Positions 1 to 7,706 of a DNA stretch of 64,000 bases are shown here, in pieces. The notes below the pieces were generated by a model. That model saw only the letters and a list, made by a program, of their open reading frames with translations. It had not been told where the DNA came from and made no database searches. Every line of letters begins with the position of its first letter. Position 1 is the first letter of the stretch. Location of the stretch: the NCBI GenBank assembly GCA_025998875.1, contig AP024675.1, forward strand, positions 186,001 to 250,000, given 5' to 3'. The position numbers were made by a program, and so were the translations under genes. Source of the DNA: Bacteroidota bacterium (GTDB taxonomy: Bacteria > Bacteroidota > Rhodothermia > JANXDC01).

Positions 1-113
1 AGGAGCCAGAATCGCCGCATATGACCCCCGCGAACCTGACAATACGGCCGGAAAATACAGGGGCCGTTTCCGGAGGGGCAACAGAAAGGACGCCGGAAGC
101 CCGTAACAAAATG
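1..113 (-). other. End of flagellar block; possible start of next gene at 20
   Basis: No complete gene is present. On the minus strand an ATG at 20-18 follows a G-rich stretch (GGGGGT) about five bases upstream and opens a frame reading M-R-R-F-W-L before the window ends. It would be the next gene after fliR, but only six codons are visible. flhB is the usual neighbour, yet these residues do not look like a typical FlhB start. Nothing else is recognisable between 21 and 113. Confidence 0.25.
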
Positions 114-893
114 CTAACGAAGGGCCATGCTGCCCAGCACACGCTCCAGCCAATCGTCGAGCCGGTCGAGCACAAGGCCCATCGCCTCAAAAAGCGTGGG
201 CAGCAGAAGCCACAGAAGCAGAAGCCCGACAAGCGCCTTCAGAGCCAGGGAAAGCAAAAAGATGTTGCTTTGCGGGGCCAGACGACTGTAAATGGCCATG
301 GCCATGTCGAGCAAAAGCATGACGACCAGCACCGGGGCGGCCAGCTGCAGGCCGATGGCGAATATACCGGTGGCCAGCCGGAGAAAGGCCTCCGAATCCG
401 GGAGCGCCGCGCCCCCCAGCGGTAGCAGGGAGAAGCTCAGCCCCAGCGCGCGCACATAGAGGTGATGGCCATCCAGAAGCAAAAACAGCAGGGTGCCGAG
501 CAGAAACCAGAACTGGGCCAGCACGCTACCCTGCTCCTGCGATAGGGGATCGAAGAGATTGGCCAGCCCCAGACCGAGCTGCAGGCCGGCAAAATCCCCG
601 GCCATGCGGATACCTTCCAGAAGCAGTCGACCGACAAACCCCAGGCTGAAGCCCACCAGAAACTCCCGCACGAGCACGAGCACGAGCATAAGCCAGCTAC
701 TCATGGCCTCCTGTACGGATCCGAATCCCGCCGGGGCCGTGGCGGCGAAAAACAGACCCAGAGCGAAGGACAGAAGCAGACGCACGCGCGCAGGATAAAA
801 GGCCATGCCGAAAAACGGAGCGCTCAGCAAAAGCCCGCTCGTACGCACCACCACGAGGAAGTAGCGCACCAGGTATTCGGCTGTCCACTCCAT
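114..893 (-). CDS. fliR: Flagellar biosynthetic protein FliR
   Basis: The 259-residue protein is almost entirely hydrophobic, with about six membrane segments. It starts with an M-E-W-T...VRTSG pattern typical of FliR and ends with a cytoplasmic-looking tail. FliR is part of the FliPQR export gate of the flagellar type III secretion apparatus, at the centre of the basal body. The length matches the family (about 255-265). It is the last complete gene of a minus-strand operon fliM-fliN-fliO-fliP-fliQ-fliR, four bases after the fliQ stop. Order and length make the call secure; the virulence paralogue SctT is unlikely in this context. Confidence 0.93.
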   Translation of the reverse strand: MEWTAEYLVRYFLVVVRTSGLLLSAPFFGMAFYPARVRLLLSFALGLFFAATAPAGFGSVQEAMSSWLMLVLVLVREFLVGFSLGFVGRLLLEGIRMAGDFAGLQLGLGLANLFDPLSQEQGSVLAQFWFLLGTLLFLLLDGHHLYVRALGLSFSLLPLGGAALPDSEAFLRLATGIFAIGLQLAAPVLVVMLLLDMAMAIYSRLAPQSNIFLLSLALKALVGLLLLWLLLPTLFEAMGLVLDRLDDWLERVLGSMALR

Positions 894-897
894 CGGC

Positions 898-1167
898 TCA
901 GCGCGCCACAGTGGGGATGGCGACCAGAATCCGGGCCGTAAACTCGGTTATGATGCCCAGCAGCCATGGGGCCAGCACGATCAGCAACAAGGCGAGCAGG
1001 AGCATCTTCGGCACATAGCTCAACGTCATCTCCTGCACGGAGGTGACGGCCTGGAGAATGCTGATCACCAGCCCCGCCAGAAGCGAGGCAAGCAACAGGG
1101 GACCGGCCAGCAACACGGCCACCCGCAGGGTCTCCTGTGTCCAGTAGAGCGCCAGTTCCGTAGTCAT
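898..1167 (-). CDS. fliQ: Flagellar biosynthetic protein FliQ
   Basis: An 89-residue protein with two long hydrophobic helices and the family pattern of alternating Leu, Ala and Val around LLAGLVISILQAVTSVQEMT. FliQ is the small helical-hairpin subunit of the FliPQR export gate. The size equals the family norm (about 89). Its start overlaps the fliP stop by four bases (ATGA type), and it lies four bases ahead of fliR, so translation is probably coupled. Confident from length, motif and position. Confidence 0.93.
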   Translation of the reverse strand: MTTELALYWTQETLRVAVLLAGPLLLASLLAGLVISILQAVTSVQEMTLSYVPKMLLLALLLIVLAPWLLGIITEFTARILVAIPTVAR

Positions 1168-1937
1168 CCCTGAAATCCCCGCAGCATAGAGCCCACGATG
1201 AGGTACCAGCCATCGGTGAGGACGAAGACAAGCAACTTGAAGGGAAGCGAGATCATCACGGGCGGAAGAAACATCATCCCCATAGAGAGCAGCACGCTGG
1301 ATACGACCAGATCGATCACAAGAAAGGGCAGATAGAGCAAAAATCCGATCTGGAAGGCGATCCGGAGTTCGCTGATCAGGAAAGCGGGTATGAGCACGTG
1401 CAAGGGTACCTGCATGGGATCCTGCACCGGGGCCATACGCGCCAGGTCCATGAAAAGCAACAGGTCCTTGGCCCGCGTCTGACGCAGCATGAACTCTTTG
1501 AGCGGCCTAGCGGCCCGTTCCAGGGCTTCGCTCTGCGTGATCTGCCTGCCCAGATACGGCTGCAGGGCCTGCGTGTTGATCTCCTGCAGAGCGGGGTACA
1601 TAACAAACAGGGTCAGAAACAGCGCCAGGCCGATGAGGACCTGGTTGGGGGGTGACTGCTGTGTGCCCAGCGCCATCCGGAGCAGGTGAAAGACGACCAC
1701 CAGCCGGGTAAACGAGGTGGTCATGATGATGATCGAAGGGGCCAGCGTCAGAACGGTCAACAGCAAAATGAGCTGGATGGGCAGGGCGTAATCCTCCCGC
1801 CCATCGGCCGGTTGCACGGAGAACTGAATGCGGGGCAGGGTCTGGGGCAGGGGGGAAAACGGCGCAGGCGAATCCTGCGCCCGCATCGCGGTCGGAACAA
1901 GCACGCTAAAGAGCAGCACAATGCACAGTCGCCTCAT
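1164..1937 (-). CDS. fliP: Flagellar biosynthetic protein FliP
   Basis: The 257-residue protein begins with a cleavable signal peptide (MRRLCIVLLFSVLVPTAMRAQ), as FliP usually does. It then has the characteristic membrane segments, including FTRLVVVFHLLRMALGTQQ, SPPNQVLIGLALFLT and IPAFLISELRIAFQIGFLL. FliP forms the pentameric core of the flagellar type III export gate. It overlaps fliO upstream and fliQ downstream by four bases each, so this is a tightly coupled operon. Length and motifs are fully canonical, with no sign of damage. Confidence 0.95.
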   Translation of the reverse strand: MRRLCIVLLFSVLVPTAMRAQDSPAPFSPLPQTLPRIQFSVQPADGREDYALPIQLILLLTVLTLAPSIIIMTTSFTRLVVVFHLLRMALGTQQSPPNQVLIGLALFLTLFVMYPALQEINTQALQPYLGRQITQSEALERAARPLKEFMLRQTRAKDLLLFMDLARMAPVQDPMQVPLHVLIPAFLISELRIAFQIGFLLYLPFLVIDLVVSSVLLSMGMMFLPPVMISLPFKLLVFVLTDGWYLIVGSMLRGFQG

Positions 1938-2362
1938 GGCCGCAGGGGAAACCCTTCTAGCTGTTCTGTTCCTCCCGACCCTCCCGGGGGGCTATCATAG
2001 GCGGCCAGCAGGCTCACCTGATGGGGCGTTACCCCGAGCAAGAGCCATTGCTCCCCAACGCGAACGAGCACCAGATGCGCGCCCGCCGGCAGCGGATAGG
2101 CGGCTTCCGTCCGGGCCCAACGCGCAGGAGCCGTTTGCGCCTGCCGACGTCTGAGCCAGTAGAGCACGCCAAAGAGAAGCCCGATGAGCAACCCGACCCG
2201 CAGGAGCGCATCCCAGGCGAAGCCAGACCCGGATGGTATGCGGTCAGGGGCCGCAAGGCTATCGGCGCGCCACCAGCTTTCGGCTGTCGGCTCCGGGGGC
2301 CTTCCGGAGGGCAGAAGCGCCCACAGAAGCAGCAGCGCCCCCAGAAGCAAGACAACTCCCAT
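1934..2362 (-). CDS. fliO: Flagellar biosynthesis protein FliO
   Basis: A small protein with an N-terminal hydrophobic segment, a short linker, a second membrane segment (LLRVGLLIGLLFGVLYWLRRR) and a compact cytoplasmic domain ending in GEQWLLLGVTPHQVSLL. That last pattern is typical of FliO, an assembly factor for the FliPQR gate. The chosen ATG at 2362 gives 142 residues and leaves 19 bases after the fliN stop. An upstream in-frame ATG at 2449 would give 171 residues with a 68-base overlap into fliN; neither has a strong Shine-Dalgarno. FliO is poorly conserved, so the name rests on topology plus position between fliN and fliP. Confidence 0.8.
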   Translation of the reverse strand: MGVVLLLGALLLLWALLPSGRPPEPTAESWWRADSLAAPDRIPSGSGFAWDALLRVGLLIGLLFGVLYWLRRRQAQTAPARWARTEAAYPLPAGAHLVLVRVGEQWLLLGVTPHQVSLLAAYDSPPGGSGGTEQLEGFPLRP

Positions 2363-2381
2363 CAGCCGCCGCCCCAGCGGA

Positions 2382-3269
2382 TCAGGAGGCGTTCCGGAAC
2401 CGCTGGGACGGGGAAACCAGCCCGATGATCCGAACCCCGAAATTTTCATCGATCACCACCACCTCGCCCTGGGCGATTTTGCGTCCATTGACCAGAATAT
2501 CGACCGGTTCGCCGGCCAGCTTGTCCAGCTCGATGAGGGATCCCTTGGTCAGGCGCAATACCTCGGCCAGAGGCATGGCCCGACGTCCGAGCTCAACGGA
2601 GATCTCCAGATGTACATCGGCCAGCATCTCCAGATTGGCCACCGAAAGCCCATTGCGCTCCGGGCTCAGCTCCGGGAATCGAACCGGCTGTACGGTCGGT
2701 TGCTTCTCTGCGGTCCCCTGCCTGGAGCGCGGCGCCTCTTCGCCCTCAACCCCGCCAGGGTCTGCCCCCCGGGACATGAGCACCCTCCGGGGCAGAAGGA
2801 CCAGGACCGCAAACAGCTCTGTTTCCGCCTCGAGCACACGCAGACGTCCCAGCGCGAGGGGTTCTTGTTCGATGGCCTGCCGCACCTCTTCAGTCGAGGC
2901 GATGCGGATCTGGCCCGGTTTCACCTCCACCCCGGCGGCCCGCAGGACGGGCTCTATGGCGCCCTGGAGTTGCTGGGTGAGCTCCTGCACGAAATCGGCG
3001 CTGGCCTCTCCGGGTTCCGGAGCCGCCTGCCCCAGCATGGCCTCCTCGAGCAGACGCCGGGCCGACTCACTCCACAACAGCCAGCATGTCGTTCCCGTAC
3101 GGCCCTCATCACATCGCACCCACAACCCCGGCTCCCGATCGATCTCTTCCGGGCCAGAGATCTCCTCCTGCGCCAGGACAACCCGGACGGGTCGACTCAG
3201 CAGGGTCTGAAAGAACCCCACAAGGGCGGGTTCAAGCTCCGGTTGCAGACGATCCCACCATGTGCGCAT
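2382..3269 (-). CDS. fliY: Flagellar switch protein FliN/FliY, long form
   Basis: The C-terminal 85 residues are a clear SpoA/FliN domain (LADVHLEISVELGRRAMPLAEVL, then LVNGRKIAQGEVVVIDENFGVRI). This domain builds the C-ring with FliM and FliG. At 295 residues the protein is about twice a plain FliN, so it resembles FliY, which carries a CheC-type domain in front. The stretch DFVQELTQQLQGAI lies where CheC-family phosphatases have ExxN, but here reads E-L-T-Q. The front domain may therefore be structural rather than catalytic. It overlaps fliM by 38 bases. FliN/Y is certain; the nature of the N-terminal domain is inference. Confidence 0.88.
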   Translation of the reverse strand: MRTWWDRLQPELEPALVGFFQTLLSRPVRVVLAQEEISGPEEIDREPGLWVRCDEGRTGTTCWLLWSESARRLLEEAMLGQAAPEPGEASADFVQELTQQLQGAIEPVLRAAGVEVKPGQIRIASTEEVRQAIEQEPLALGRLRVLEAETELFAVLVLLPRRVLMSRGADPGGVEGEEAPRSRQGTAEKQPTVQPVRFPELSPERNGLSVANLEMLADVHLEISVELGRRAMPLAEVLRLTKGSLIELDKLAGEPVDILVNGRKIAQGEVVVIDENFGVRIIGLVSPSQRFRNAS

Positions 3270-4263
3270 GCTCAGACTCCCTTTCCTCAGGCAGTTCCCG
3301 ATAGGCCTCGAGCACTTTCACCCCACGGTACTTGCCCCGCACCGTGCCGGGCTGGGCCCAGAAGCGGGGTTTGTTATCCACATACAGCAGAACGGGCTCC
3401 TGCAGGCGACGGTCAAGCCGGATCACGTCCCCCACCTCGAGCGCCATAATCTGCTCCAGGGAGAGCCGAGCCCGGCCCAGTTCGGCCACCAGCACGGCCT
3501 CGGAGCGCTTGACGTTCTGCTCATAGAAACGCCGCACGTCCGGAGGAATATCATCGGTGGGCTGAAACCACTGCTCGATGCTGGCACGCTTGAGCACCTC
3601 TTCCAAAAACAGATACGGATAGCAAATGCCAGCCACCGAGCTGGCCTCGTAGATGCGCACGCTAAAAAGGATCACCACGGCGGGCGTCGAACCGGGCACG
3701 ATCTGCACGAACTCCGGATCGGACTCGAATCCGCCGTAGCGGACCTGCATCTGGGCCAGAGGTTGCCAGGCCAGCTCCAGCTCCTCAAAGGCCCGCTGGA
3801 CGATCTTGAGCATGATGCGCTGTTCGATCTGGGAAAGGGCCCTTTTGGGACCGAACTCCCGGGATTGGCCCCCGAAGAGCTTTTCCACCACGAAGATGCA
3901 CAGCTCGGTGCCCAGCTCGAGGACGGCCCTGGAGCGGTATTCCGGGATCTCCATCACGTACAGGGCGCTGGGGGCCGAAACGGACATGACGTATTCGGAA
4001 TAGAGGACCTGGTCGATCCCGGTGAGCTGAAAATCGACCAGGGTGCGCAACTGGGCCGAGAGGTAGACGCTCATGTTGCGGGCGAAATTCTCGTGTACGC
4101 GTTTGAGCGCCCGCTGCTGGTCGTAGGAAATCACATGGGGACGCTTGAAGTTGAACAGCTCAACGGAGCGTTCCTCCAGAAGCGCCGCTTCGTCGTACTC
4201 CCCCGTAGAGCCGACATGGGAGAGCAGGGTGTCGATCTCTTCCTGGGAGAGAATTTTTTTCAT
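3232..4263 (-). CDS. fliM: Flagellar motor switch protein FliM
   Basis: The 343-residue protein opens with MKKILSQEEIDTLLS, the family's N-terminal CheY-P binding peptide. It continues with the CheC-like middle domain (VEKLFGGQSREFG, LAWQPLAQMQVRYGGFE, then VVILFSVRI) and ends with a SpoA domain (RLSLEQIMALEVGDVIRLDRR). FliM couples CheY-P binding to rotor direction in the cytoplasmic C-ring. The chosen ATG keeps the conserved N-terminal peptide intact. An intrinsic-terminator-like hairpin lies upstream, between this gene and fliL. Length and motifs are canonical. Confidence 0.95.
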   Translation of the reverse strand: MKKILSQEEIDTLLSHVGSTGEYDEAALLEERSVELFNFKRPHVISYDQQRALKRVHENFARNMSVYLSAQLRTLVDFQLTGIDQVLYSEYVMSVSAPSALYVMEIPEYRSRAVLELGTELCIFVVEKLFGGQSREFGPKRALSQIEQRIMLKIVQRAFEELELAWQPLAQMQVRYGGFESDPEFVQIVPGSTPAVVILFSVRIYEASSVAGICYPYLFLEEVLKRASIEQWFQPTDDIPPDVRRFYEQNVKRSEAVLVAELGRARLSLEQIMALEVGDVIRLDRRLQEPVLLYVDNKPRFWAQPGTVRGKYRGVKVLEAYRELPEERESEHAHMVGSSATGA

Positions 4264-4319
4264 GGCCCCAACCGGATGAATTTTCCCCTTCCTGGCCTTC
4301 GGCCCGGCCTCCGGTGGGG

Positions 4320-4357
4320 AAAGAAAAACCGGCTGCCCCGCGGAGGCCAGCCGGTTT
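4320..4357 (-). terminator. Intrinsic terminator-like hairpin between fliL and fliM
   Basis: Ten-base arms AAACCGGCTG (4326-4335) and CAGCCGGTTT (4348-4357) form a perfect stem around a 12-base loop. Read on the minus strand, the stem is followed by TTTTTCTTT, the classical rho-independent layout. It sits 26 bases after the fliL stop and about 60 bases before the fliM start. It would end or attenuate the motA-motB-fliL message before the switch and export genes. Confidence 0.72.
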
Positions 4358-4383
4358 GCTGATCCGTCAAAGATCGGGCCGCG

Positions 4384-4941
4384 CTACTGCAGTACGTACT
4401 GGGTGAAGTAGAGCTGTCGGATCTTGCCCTTCTGCAGGGTCTGGTTAAGGGCCTCAAGCACCTCCTGCTTGATGGCTTCCCGTTGGGAGACATCAGCCAG
4501 CTCTTCGACGGTCTTCTGGCTCAGGATCCGGATGACCTGATCGCGGATGATGATGTCTTTTTCCCGCACCTCTTCGAGCACCGCCGCCTCGGGAGCCTCC
4601 AGGCCAAAAGAGACCAGAAGATACCGGCGCCCGTTCGTGCCGGCCGGGTTGATCGTGATGTTTTCCAGCGTACCGAAGACGCCGGGTCTGGCTTCGGTGG
4701 ATTTCGAGCGGGCATCTGCCTGTTCCACGGCTCCCCCCGTGATCCCCCGGAGTCGGCTGATGGCCCGATGCACCTTGTCGAAGTCGTTCATTACCAGATA
4801 GGCCGTTGCGGCCAGTTCCAGGATGATCACCGCGGGAAGCACTCCCAGCCAGAGCCAGCGGGGGGCGCCTCCCCGGGGAGCGGGCTCTGCACCCTCCAGC
4901 GCGGGAGCCTGGGGGGTCTGTAGCGCTTCTTGTGCAGCCAT
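4384..4941 (-). CDS. fliL: Flagellar basal body-associated protein FliL
   Basis: A 185-residue single-pass membrane protein: a short Pro/Ala-rich cytoplasmic tail, one transmembrane helix around residues 28-51, and a periplasmic domain. The domain has the FliL signature ENITINPAGTNGRRYLLVSFGLE, then IIIRDQVIRILSQKTVEEL and a C-terminal LYFTQYVLQ. FliL rings the MotAB stator and supports torque under load. It lies three bases after the motB stop, so it belongs to the motA-motB-fliL unit. Length and C-terminal motif are canonical. Confidence 0.92.
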   Translation of the reverse strand: MAAQEALQTPQAPALEGAEPAPRGGAPRWLWLGVLPAVIILELAATAYLVMNDFDKVHRAISRLRGITGGAVEQADARSKSTEARPGVFGTLENITINPAGTNGRRYLLVSFGLEAPEAAVLEEVREKDIIIRDQVIRILSQKTVEELADVSQREAIKQEVLEALNQTLQKGKIRQLYFTQYVLQ

Positions 4942-4944
4942 AAC

Positions 4945-5652
4945 TTACTCCTTCCACCGAATACGGATCTCCACGCGACGATTACGGGCTCGGCCCTCCG
5001 GGGTGCTATTGGAAGCTACCGGACGGGTGTCGGCGTACCCGACGGCGACAAAACGGTCGGGGGACAGCCGGCTGCGCTCGATCAGGTAGCGCACCACACT
5101 GGCCGCCCGGGCTCCGGAGAGCTCCCAGTTAGAGGGAAACTGGGCTGTGGCAATGGGCACCGTATCCGTATGCCCTTCCACCCAGACCTGTTCGATGGAA
5201 TCGGGCTGCAGCAACCCGGCCACCTGATCGAGCACCGCCAGCGCCTCCGGCTTCAGTATGGCCTGTCCGGAATAGAAGGTTACGGAATCAAGCATGACGA
5301 TCCGAATCGACTCTCCTTCCAGATACACATCCACCTTGCCCGCCATCCCCATCTCGGCCATATCGGAGACAAGCTCCTCATACATCTCCGATCGGTTCAC
5401 CAGAGTCTGCCGCTGCATGGTGGGGATCGGCATGGGTTGCTCGAGCAGGGCGCGATTGCCCGTGAAGTAGGAGAAAGCCTCTTTGAACTTCTTGACCTCG
5501 ATCTCCGACATGCTCAACAGGAGCACGAAAAACGTAAGCAGGAGCGTGGTCATGTCGCTGAAGGTGACCATCCACTCCGGCGCCCCACCGGCGCTTTCCT
5601 CTTCCGATTGGGCGCGCCTTGCTCTGGGCTGTGTGTTCTTCTCCTGGCCCAT
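4945..5652 (-). CDS. motB: Flagellar stator protein MotB (OmpA/MotB domain)
   Basis: At 235 residues, it has one transmembrane helix (about 29-49) containing the ion-binding Asp33 in TFSDMTTLLLTFFVLLLSMS. A periplasmic OmpA-like peptidoglycan-binding domain follows, with VEGHTDTVPIA, NWELSGARAASVVRYLI and ARNRRVEIRI. MotB anchors the stator and carries the ion path with MotA. The helix, with FFVLLLS after the Asp, resembles sodium-type PomB/MotS more than proton-type MotB; that reading is inference. The ATG overlaps the motA stop by one base (TGATG), so the two are co-translated. Confidence 0.93.
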   Translation of the reverse strand: MGQEKNTQPRARRAQSEEESAGGAPEWMVTFSDMTTLLLTFFVLLLSMSEIEVKKFKEAFSYFTGNRALLEQPMPIPTMQRQTLVNRSEMYEELVSDMAEMGMAGKVDVYLEGESIRIVMLDSVTFYSGQAILKPEALAVLDQVAGLLQPDSIEQVWVEGHTDTVPIATAQFPSNWELSGARAASVVRYLIERSRLSPDRFVAVGYADTRPVASNSTPEGRARNRRVEIRIRWKE

Positions 5653-6446
5653 CAGGCTACCTTCTTCAGTTCCGCTTCCTCTCCTCCAGAGAGCCGCTCG
5701 CGTGCCTTCGGAGGCAGGTAACGAAGCAGCTTCATCTCCACCACACGGGGGTTATCTCCGCCCACGATCGCCAGCACCCCCTCGAGTACAATAGAGCGAA
5801 TATAGATCTCCTCGCTGGAACGCTCCTTGAGCTTGTTGGTCATGGGGATAAAGAACAGGTTAGCCAGAATGGCGCCATAGAAGGTCGTGATCAACGCCAC
5901 GGCCATGGCCGGCCCCACCTGATCGGGATCGTTCAGATTCTGGAGCATCTGCACCAGGCCGATGAGCGTGCCGATCATGCCGAAAGCGGGGGCTAGCGAA
6001 CCCATGGTCTGCAGCACGCGCTGACCCGCCTTGTGCCGCTCAATCATATTGTCGAGCTCATTCTGTAGCACGGTGGCGATGGTATCCGCATCCATACCGT
6101 CGACGGCCATCTCCAGACCAGCACGCATGAAGGGATCCTCGATCTGATCCAGTTCCCGATCAATGGCCAACAGCCCATCGCGTCGGGCCTTGCGGGCCAG
6201 CTCGACAAACTGCTCGATATACCGGACGGGAATGACCTCCTGATGCAGGATCGTCTTCCTGATCACGTTGAATACACCCAGCACCTTCGAAAGGGGAAAG
6301 CTGACCAACGTGCCGGCCAGGGTGCCGCCCAGGACGATGAGCAACGAGGGAACATCGACAAATACGGAAAAATCCGACCCCATCAGGATCGCCACAGCGA
6401 TCAGGGCCAGTCCACCGACAACGCCCAGTATGGTCGACAGATCCAT
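5652..6446 (-). CDS. motA: Flagellar stator protein MotA
   Basis: The 264-residue protein has four hydrophobic segments and the MotA/PomA hallmarks. These are MDLSTILGVVGGLALI at the start, VLGGTLAGTLVSFP in the second helix, and MGSLAPAFGMIGTLIGLVQM with the conserved prolines of the third helix. A charged cytoplasmic loop interacts with FliG. Five MotA subunits surround a MotB dimer to form the ion-driven stator. It is the first gene of the flagellar block. Its start codon directly abuts a long hairpin whose 3' arm contains the Shine-Dalgarno AAGG, suggesting translational control. Confidence 0.94.
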   Translation of the reverse strand: MDLSTILGVVGGLALIAVAILMGSDFSVFVDVPSLLIVLGGTLAGTLVSFPLSKVLGVFNVIRKTILHQEVIPVRYIEQFVELARKARRDGLLAIDRELDQIEDPFMRAGLEMAVDGMDADTIATVLQNELDNMIERHKAGQRVLQTMGSLAPAFGMIGTLIGLVQMLQNLNDPDQVGPAMAVALITTFYGAILANLFFIPMTNKLKERSSEEIYIRSIVLEGVLAIVGGDNPRVVEMKLLRYLPPKARERLSGGEEAELKKVA

Positions 6447-6488
6447 CCTTGAGCCCGGTATCTTTGTGCCGCAGAAAGGGGCTCAAGG
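6447..6488 (-). promoter_or_regulatory. Hairpin sequestering the motA ribosome binding site
   Basis: Perfect ten-base inverted arms CCTTGAGCCC (6447-6456) and GGGCTCAAGG (6479-6488) flank a 22-base loop. In the mRNA the 3' arm is immediately followed by the motA ATG, and its last bases (AAGG) are the only Shine-Dalgarno candidate. Inside the loop CTTT and AAAG can pair further around a small TG/CA stem. The folded form would hide the RBS. Whether this is a thermosensor, protein site or coupling device cannot be told from sequence. Confidence 0.6.
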
Positions 6489-6580
6489 TCCATGCCAGGC
6501 CGGGGAAAGAGAAAAGAAGAGCCAGAAATGGCAACGTGGCTTTACCGTTCGTAACACAGATAACCTTATTTCCCCCGGTG

Positions 6581-7318
6581 CTACTCCTCTCCTTCCAGAC
6601 GCCAGCCGTCCTCGACAGGCACCACGCGCGCGCGCAGCCGGGCAGCCAGTTGATCGAGCGCCTCCGCGTAGGTCTGATCGGGGGAAAATGTCGCGCTCAC
6701 GGGTCGATAGAGCAGGCTGGAGTCGGCCTCCAGACGCAGATCCCAGCTGCGGCGCAGTTCATCGAGCACCTCGTAGAGCGGGGTCTGAAAGAAGTACAGC
6801 CATCCGAAACGCCACTGGATATAGGGGAAAGGCGATCGGGTCTCAATGTGGGCGGGCTGGGGCCAGACAATGCGCTGCCAGTCCTCGAGGATCCACTGGT
6901 GGCCATCGGGCGCCCTGAGCAGGAAACGCCCCGAAACCACCGTCAGCTCCAGCCTTCCATAACGCCACCGGATGTTGCCCACGGCAGGACCGGATACGTC
7001 CACATACAGGGAATCGCACCGGATGCGCAGGGGGGTCTTGCCGGGACGCACCTCCACGTAGGCCTGCCCCTGGAGGGCGATCTGGCGGAGGCGGGTGCCA
7101 AACCCCCGCACGGGGTAGAGGATCTGGCTTTCCCCCTGGAGCAGGAAGAAGGAGGAATCCGGAAGCCAGAACGACTGCATACGCCCGGGCCGCGCAGCCA
7201 CCACGGCCAGCGGAGGATTACGCCGGAGAGCCGACCAGAACCAATACCCTCCAGCCAGCAGGGCAAGCCCCACAAGCATGGCCCAGAGCCCGCTGTATCG
7301 CTCACCCCATCCGCTCAT
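6581..7318 (-). CDS. FecR-domain membrane protein (orphan anti-sigma-like)
   Basis: A 245-residue protein with one N-terminal transmembrane helix (about 11-31). A periplasmic FecR-type domain follows (IALQGQAYVEVRPGKTPLRI, GRLELTVVSGRFLL), then a C-terminal secretin/STN-like region (TPLYEVLDELRRSWDLRLEAD) as in Bacteroidota FecR proteins. FecR proteins relay the state of a TonB receptor to an ECF sigma factor. The usual cytoplasmic anti-sigma segment before the helix is nearly absent (about 10 residues), and no ECF sigma or receptor gene is adjacent. Signalling may be lost or different. Its start overlaps the upstream small membrane gene by 17 bases. Confidence 0.75.
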   Translation of the reverse strand: MSGWGERYSGLWAMLVGLALLAGGYWFWSALRRNPPLAVVAARPGRMQSFWLPDSSFFLLQGESQILYPVRGFGTRLRQIALQGQAYVEVRPGKTPLRIRCDSLYVDVSGPAVGNIRWRYGRLELTVVSGRFLLRAPDGHQWILEDWQRIVWPQPAHIETRSPFPYIQWRFGWLYFFQTPLYEVLDELRRSWDLRLEADSSLLYRPVSATFSPDQTYAEALDQLAARLRARVVPVEDGWRLEGEE

Positions 7319-7583
7319 CGCCCACCTCCGCCTCCTGGGTCGGCAGGAGCATGCGCATCAATGACCAGGCACTCAAGCCCGACCAGAGCAGTTCGAGTAC
7401 AATAAAGCCCCAGTTTCGATCTATCCAGGCCGAACCCAGCAACATGAGCCCGCCCAGGAGATTGAACACATTATACCGCCTCTCCTCCGGCTTCCAGCGC
7501 CTGAGCTGGACCATGGCAAAGGCCAGCAGGATGCATCCGGCGCCGAAGAGGGAAAGCAGCTGTCGAATCAGCTCGACGGCCAT
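7302..7583 (-). CDS. Small membrane protein, CBU_0592-like
   Basis: A 93-residue protein with three hydrophobic segments: LLSLFGAGCILLAFAMVQL, then VFNLLGGLMLLGSAWIDRNWGF and VLELLWSGLSAWSLMRMLL. Motif order resembles the CBU_0592-like family of uncharacterised membrane proteins, which share N-L-x-G in the second helix and W...S-x-x-A in the third. The ATG at 7583 has GGAGG five bases upstream and is preferred over a non-ATG start 51 bases further up. It is translationally linked to the FecR-like gene by a 17-base overlap. Function is unknown. Confidence 0.62.
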   Translation of the reverse strand: MAVELIRQLLSLFGAGCILLAFAMVQLRRWKPEERRYNVFNLLGGLMLLGSAWIDRNWGFIVLELLWSGLSAWSLMRMLLPTQEAEVGDERMG

Positions 7584-7706
7584 ATTCGCCTCCGATGGAG
7601 AACGAAACCTTTGCAGGACGATGTTATAGGGCAAGAGGTTCCCGCTACCGGCTTGTAGATTAGAGCCCGGATCGTGTTTATTTTGGCGTAAACCAGACGA
7701 ACGTAT

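Noticed and set aside
21-425. Plus-strand frame across the fliR region
   Set aside because: It is a shadow of fliR with Gln/His/Arg-rich composition and no family match.
6459-6466. TATCTTTG promoter-like box on the plus strand
   Set aside because: It lies in the loop of the motA hairpin and no plus-strand gene follows, so it is explained by the hairpin sequence.
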